In this document: positions 30,834 to 33,576 of the stretch, piece after piece
How the letters are laid out: each line of letters starts with the position of its first letter
Position numbering within the stretch: the first letter of the stretch is position 1
Source: Lachnospiraceae bacterium
GTDB lineage: Bacteria > Bacillota_A > Clostridia > Lachnospirales > Lachnospiraceae
Length of the DNA: 33,576 nucleotides
Direction: 5' to 3'
Assembly: GCA_009774465.1 (NCBI GenBank)
Contig: VSNT01000027.1
Span: 1 to 33,576 of the forward strand
Notes under the pieces: model-generated
Database searches by the model: none
What the model was told of the DNA's origin: nothing
The model's input: only the letters and a program-made list of their open reading frames with translations
Translations under genes and position numbers: made by a program

Positions 30834-32186
30834 ATGCGCAGTACTTTTTCAGGAAAAGTGGGTTATGTTCTGGCAGTTGCCGGTTCGGCAGTAGGACTTG
30901 GAAATATTTGGAGGTTTCCCTATCTGGCAGCGAAATATGGAGGAGGAATTTTTCTATTCGTTTATCTTATTTTGATGTTGACCTTCGGCTATACGTTAAT
31001 CGTATCGGAAACTGCATTAGGACGTATGACCAAAAGAAGCCCGGTAGGAGCTTTTGGAGCCTTTGGAAAAAAGCTTCCTTTTAAAATCGGCGGGTGGATT
31101 AATGCGGTGATTCCCATGCTGATTGTACCTTATTACAGTGTGATTGGCGGCTGGGTGGTTAAGTATTTATTTGAGTATATGCGGGGAAGTACCGTAGCTT
31201 TAGCGGAAGATACTTACTTTTCTGATTTTATTTCGGATGGGTTCCGCACGGAGATATGGTTTCTTTTATTCAGCCTAGCAGTGGTGTTTGTTCTTTTTGC
31301 AGGGGTAAAACAGGGAGTAGAGCGGGTTTCCAAAGTGATGATGCCGGTGCTTGTGATATTGGCCATTTTTGTGGCAGGTTATTCCATGACGAGAAAAGGC
31401 GCATGGGAAGGCGTGAAATATTTTCTGATTCCCAATCTGGAGAATTTTTCGTGGATGACAGTGGTTGCCGCTATGGGGCAGATGTTTTATTCTTTGTCTA
31501 TTGCTATGGGAATTTTATATACCTATGGTTCTTATCTTCAAAAGGATGTGGATATTGAAAAGTCTACCACGCAGGTGGAGGTGTTTGACACAGCAATTGC
31601 CATGCTGGCAGGGCTTATGATTATTCCGGCGGTTTTTGCATTTTCAGGGGGCGATCCTGACACATTAAAAGCCGGTCCTTCTCTGATGTTTATTACAATA
31701 CCGAAAGTATTTGCAAGCATGGGATTTGGAACCGGGGCAGGAATCATGTTTTTCCTGCTGGTATTGCTTGCCGCACTTACCAGTGCAATTTCCCTGGCGG
31801 AGTCTGGTGTTTCCACTTTCGAAGACCAGTTTGGATGGAGTCGTCATAAGGCGGCGGCTTTTATGGGAATTATCATCATTTTATTAGGTTCGGCTTCTGC
31901 CCTTGGCTTTGGCGTGCTTGATTTTGTTTCACTCCTTGGAATGTCGATTCTTGATTTCTTTGATTTTATGACAAATTCGGTTATGATGCCGATAGCGGCG
32001 CTGGCAACCTGTCTTTTGGTTGTCCGGGTGGTGGGACTTTCCAAAATAGCGCAGGAGGTAGAGCAGTCCTCCGGATTTAAAAGGAAAAAGATGTACTTCT
32101 TTTTTATGAAGTATTTGGCGCCTGTATGTATAGTGATTATTCTGCTCAGCTCCATTGCCAATGTATTTGGATGGATTAGTATGTAG
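30834..32186 (+). CDS. Sodium-dependent transporter, NSS/SNF family, 450 aa
   Basis: The N-terminus has the NSS signature VAGSAVGLGNIWRFPYLAAK followed by YGGGIFLFVYLI, which forms the unwound first helix and sodium/substrate site in LeuT-type carriers. About 11-12 hydrophobic segments follow, with the conserved helix 6 to 8 region (AAMGQMFYSLSIAMGILYTY, LAALTSAISLAESGVSTFED). GGAG precedes the ATG. Bacterial members take up amino acids with sodium; substrate is not predictable. It stands alone with an own promoter. Confidence 0.92.
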   Translation: MRSTFSGKVGYVLAVAGSAVGLGNIWRFPYLAAKYGGGIFLFVYLILMLTFGYTLIVSETALGRMTKRSPVGAFGAFGKKLPFKIGGWINAVIPMLIVPYYSVIGGWVVKYLFEYMRGSTVALAEDTYFSDFISDGFRTEIWFLLFSLAVVFVLFAGVKQGVERVSKVMMPVLVILAIFVAGYSMTRKGAWEGVKYFLIPNLENFSWMTVVAAMGQMFYSLSIAMGILYTYGSYLQKDVDIEKSTTQVEVFDTAIAMLAGLMIIPAVFAFSGGDPDTLKAGPSLMFITIPKVFASMGFGTGAGIMFFLLVLLAALTSAISLAESGVSTFEDQFGWSRHKAAAFMGIIIILLGSASALGFGVLDFVSLLGMSILDFFDFMTNSVMMPIAALATCLLVVRVVGLSKIAQEVEQSSGFKRKKMYFFFMKYLAPVCIVIILLSSIANVFGWISM

Positions 32187-32222
32187 GCGTAAAACAGGTC
32201 ATATCAAGGGCTTTTGGAAAAT

Positions 32223-32267
32223 CATTGATATTCGTTGATAAATTAGGTACAATATCAAATATCAATG
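32223..32267 (+). promoter_or_regulatory. Promoter overlapped by inverted repeat, probable autoregulatory site
   Basis: CATTGATATT (32223-32232) and AATATCAATG (32258-32267) are perfect 10-bp inverted copies; TTGATA (32235-32240) and TATCAA (32253-32258) extend the symmetry inward. The outer left arm contains a -35 TTGATA (32225-32230), and a -10 TACAAT (32248-32253) follows after 17 nt. The gene downstream carries DNA-binding domains, so self-repression is likely. Confidence 0.6.
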
Positions 32268-32278
32268 GATAAAGGGTG

Positions 32279-33576
32279 ATGATATTGGCATTAGTAAATA
32301 TTGGCTCTGAAACGGAGCAAATTGAATATAAAAAAAGTATTGGCGAGTTAAAGGAAGCGATGTTTTCTATTGCTGCCATTTTGAACAAGCACCAGAAAGG
32401 TGAGCTGTATTTTGGTGTGAAAAATGATGGAACAGTAATCGGACAGGAAATAAATGATGAATCTCTGCGTAAGGTAAGTCAGGCAATTGGAAATCATATT
32501 AAGCCGGTGATTTACCCAGAGATAAAAATCCAGCAATTTGGTGACAGAGAGACTATCTTAGTTCGCTTTGAAGGCAGCAGATGCCCGTATCTTGCCTATA
32601 ATATACCGAGAATAAGAGTAGCGGACGAAGATCTTGTTATGGATCAGAACACTTATGATTCAATGATACGTAAGCGTGATAATGTTGATTATTCATGGGA
32701 AAAGAGAATATCTAAGTATACAATTGACGATGTGAATAAAGATGCTTTTTTGGAGTATCTGAGGAAAGCAAAAGAAGCCGGACGAATTGACTTTGAGGAC
32801 ACAGATGTAAAGATTGTTTTAGATAAATTGGAACTGACAGAGGGAAACTGTCTTTTAAATGCAGGTGCTGCTCTTTTTTGTGATTGTGGTATTGCCAATG
32901 AATTGCAGATTGCGAAATTTGCATCTGATGAACGCCTGACGTTTACTGACATACGCAGATATAGAGGTTCTGTTATGGAATTAAAGAAAAAGGCAGAACA
33001 GTATATTATTGATGCTATGGATTGGCGTGTCGAGTTTGGAAATTTGACCAGAAAAGAAATACCGGAAATCCCTTTGGATGCGCTCAGAGAGGCAATTACA
33101 AATTCTTTTGGACATAGAATGTTTGACAGTGGATAGAGTAATGAAATTGCTATTTTCAAAAATAGAATTGAGATTTATAATCCAGGTGCTTTTCCTGCAA
33201 ATAAAACACCGGAAAGTTATGTGGTGGGAAATCAGAGACCAATTCGTAGAAATCCTCTAATTGCTCGTACATTGTACTATTCTAAAGATATGGAAAGTTT
33301 TGCAACTGGATTAAAGCGTATTAAGGATGTTTGTGACAAAGCGGGATGCATGGTGGAGTTTGAAACACCAGATGATGGTTTTGTTGTTGTGTTTTATCGG
33401 CATGGAACTCAAAAATTGAGCGGTAGCGCTCAAAAAACCGCTCAAAAACCCACTCAAAAGGAAGAAAGGATCAATGCGCTGCTCGAATATTGTAAAGAAC
33501 CGAGAGACAGAGATGAAATGATGAAGTTTCTTGGTATAAAACACAGAACCACATTCAGAAGCGATTACCTGAATCC
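32279..33576 (+). pseudogene. AlbA/Schlafen-type ATP-binding regulator, interrupted by in-frame TAG and cut by window end
   Basis: The ATG at 32279 (or TTG at 32285) follows AAAGGG. The N-terminal AlbA_2/Schlafen-like domain reads ETEQIEYKKSIGELKEAMFS, IAAILNKHQKGELYFGVKND and GTVIGQEI. A middle domain ends IPLDALREAITNSFGHRMFD, the N-box of the GHKL-type ATP-binding domain that usually continues with CHRDY. A TAG at 33134-33136 interrupts it, but the same frame goes on without another stop to the window end: SNEIAIFKNRIEIYNPGAFP, NPLIARTLYYSKDMESFATG, then a Gln/Lys-rich linker and a winged-helix-like end (RDRDEMMKFLGIKHRT). The residues around the stop (GHRMF in place of CHRDY) are also altered. 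It is therefore a probable pseudogene with a recent nonsense change, unless TAG is read through or a truncated product suffices. Confidence 0.8.

Noticed and set aside
1..33576. Mobile element, prophage, CRISPR or tRNA genes
   Set aside because: I saw no transposase, integrase, phage structural gene, regular repeat-spacer array or tRNA-like cloverleaf.

Overview
The window looks like chromosomal DNA from a low-GC clostridial Firmicute, most likely Lachnospiraceae. This is inferred from strong GGAGG-type ribosome binding sites, a YesM/YesN two-component pair, an LplB/YtcP sugar transporter with a lipoprotein binding protein, an LTA-synthase-like membrane sulfatase, and small proteins of types I associate with that family. 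I found no rRNA, tRNA, CRISPR array, insertion sequence or integrase.

Region 1 (1-3670) is a cluster of small lineage-specific genes. Two 192-residue paralogues that start M-x-VNGIG (1455-2033, 2207-2785), and a decayed third copy (92-296), each follow a related ~135-nt leader. A second repeated DNA block that can fold as a hairpin recurs three times (346-385, 1259-1298, 2826-2865). The cluster also holds a DTVSIS-motif protein (436-1167), a small protein with an IIGGADGPTSIF motif that is split by a frame change in a GGGG run (2888-3330), and a short remnant.

Region 2 (3670-10740) carries an LTA-synthase-like sulfatase, a tocopherol-cyclase-like protein, a 200-nt intergenic stretch packed with inverted repeats, a PBECR4-like protein, a polytopic membrane protein, a RibD/DHFR-like reductase and, on the minus strand, a coiled-coil FlxA-like protein.

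Region 3 (10740-27240) is a coherent carbohydrate locus. It holds two CUT1-type permeases, three unrelated-looking serine hydrolases without signal peptides (class C beta-lactamase-like; PHB-depolymerase-like with a C-terminal copper-amine-oxidase-type domain; a tandem hydrolase whose first domain has lost its serine), a sucrose phosphorylase, a LacI regulator, a second LacI-type regulator in one operon with a YesM kinase and YesN regulator, an MFS carrier and the lipoprotein binding protein. The divergent hydrolase/sucrose phosphorylase promoter region has two consensus promoters, each overlapped by an ATGTnAAACGTTTACAT operator. My working hypothesis is uptake of an acylated sucrose-like glycoside, cytoplasmic deacylation, then phosphorolysis to glucose-1-phosphate and fructose.

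Region 4 (27240-33576) has an overlapping operon of ECF sigma factor, six-TM membrane protein, ABC ATPase and ABC-2 permease, then an NSS-family sodium-dependent transporter. At the edge is an AlbA/Schlafen-type ATP-binding transcriptional regulator interrupted by an in-frame TAG and running off the window.
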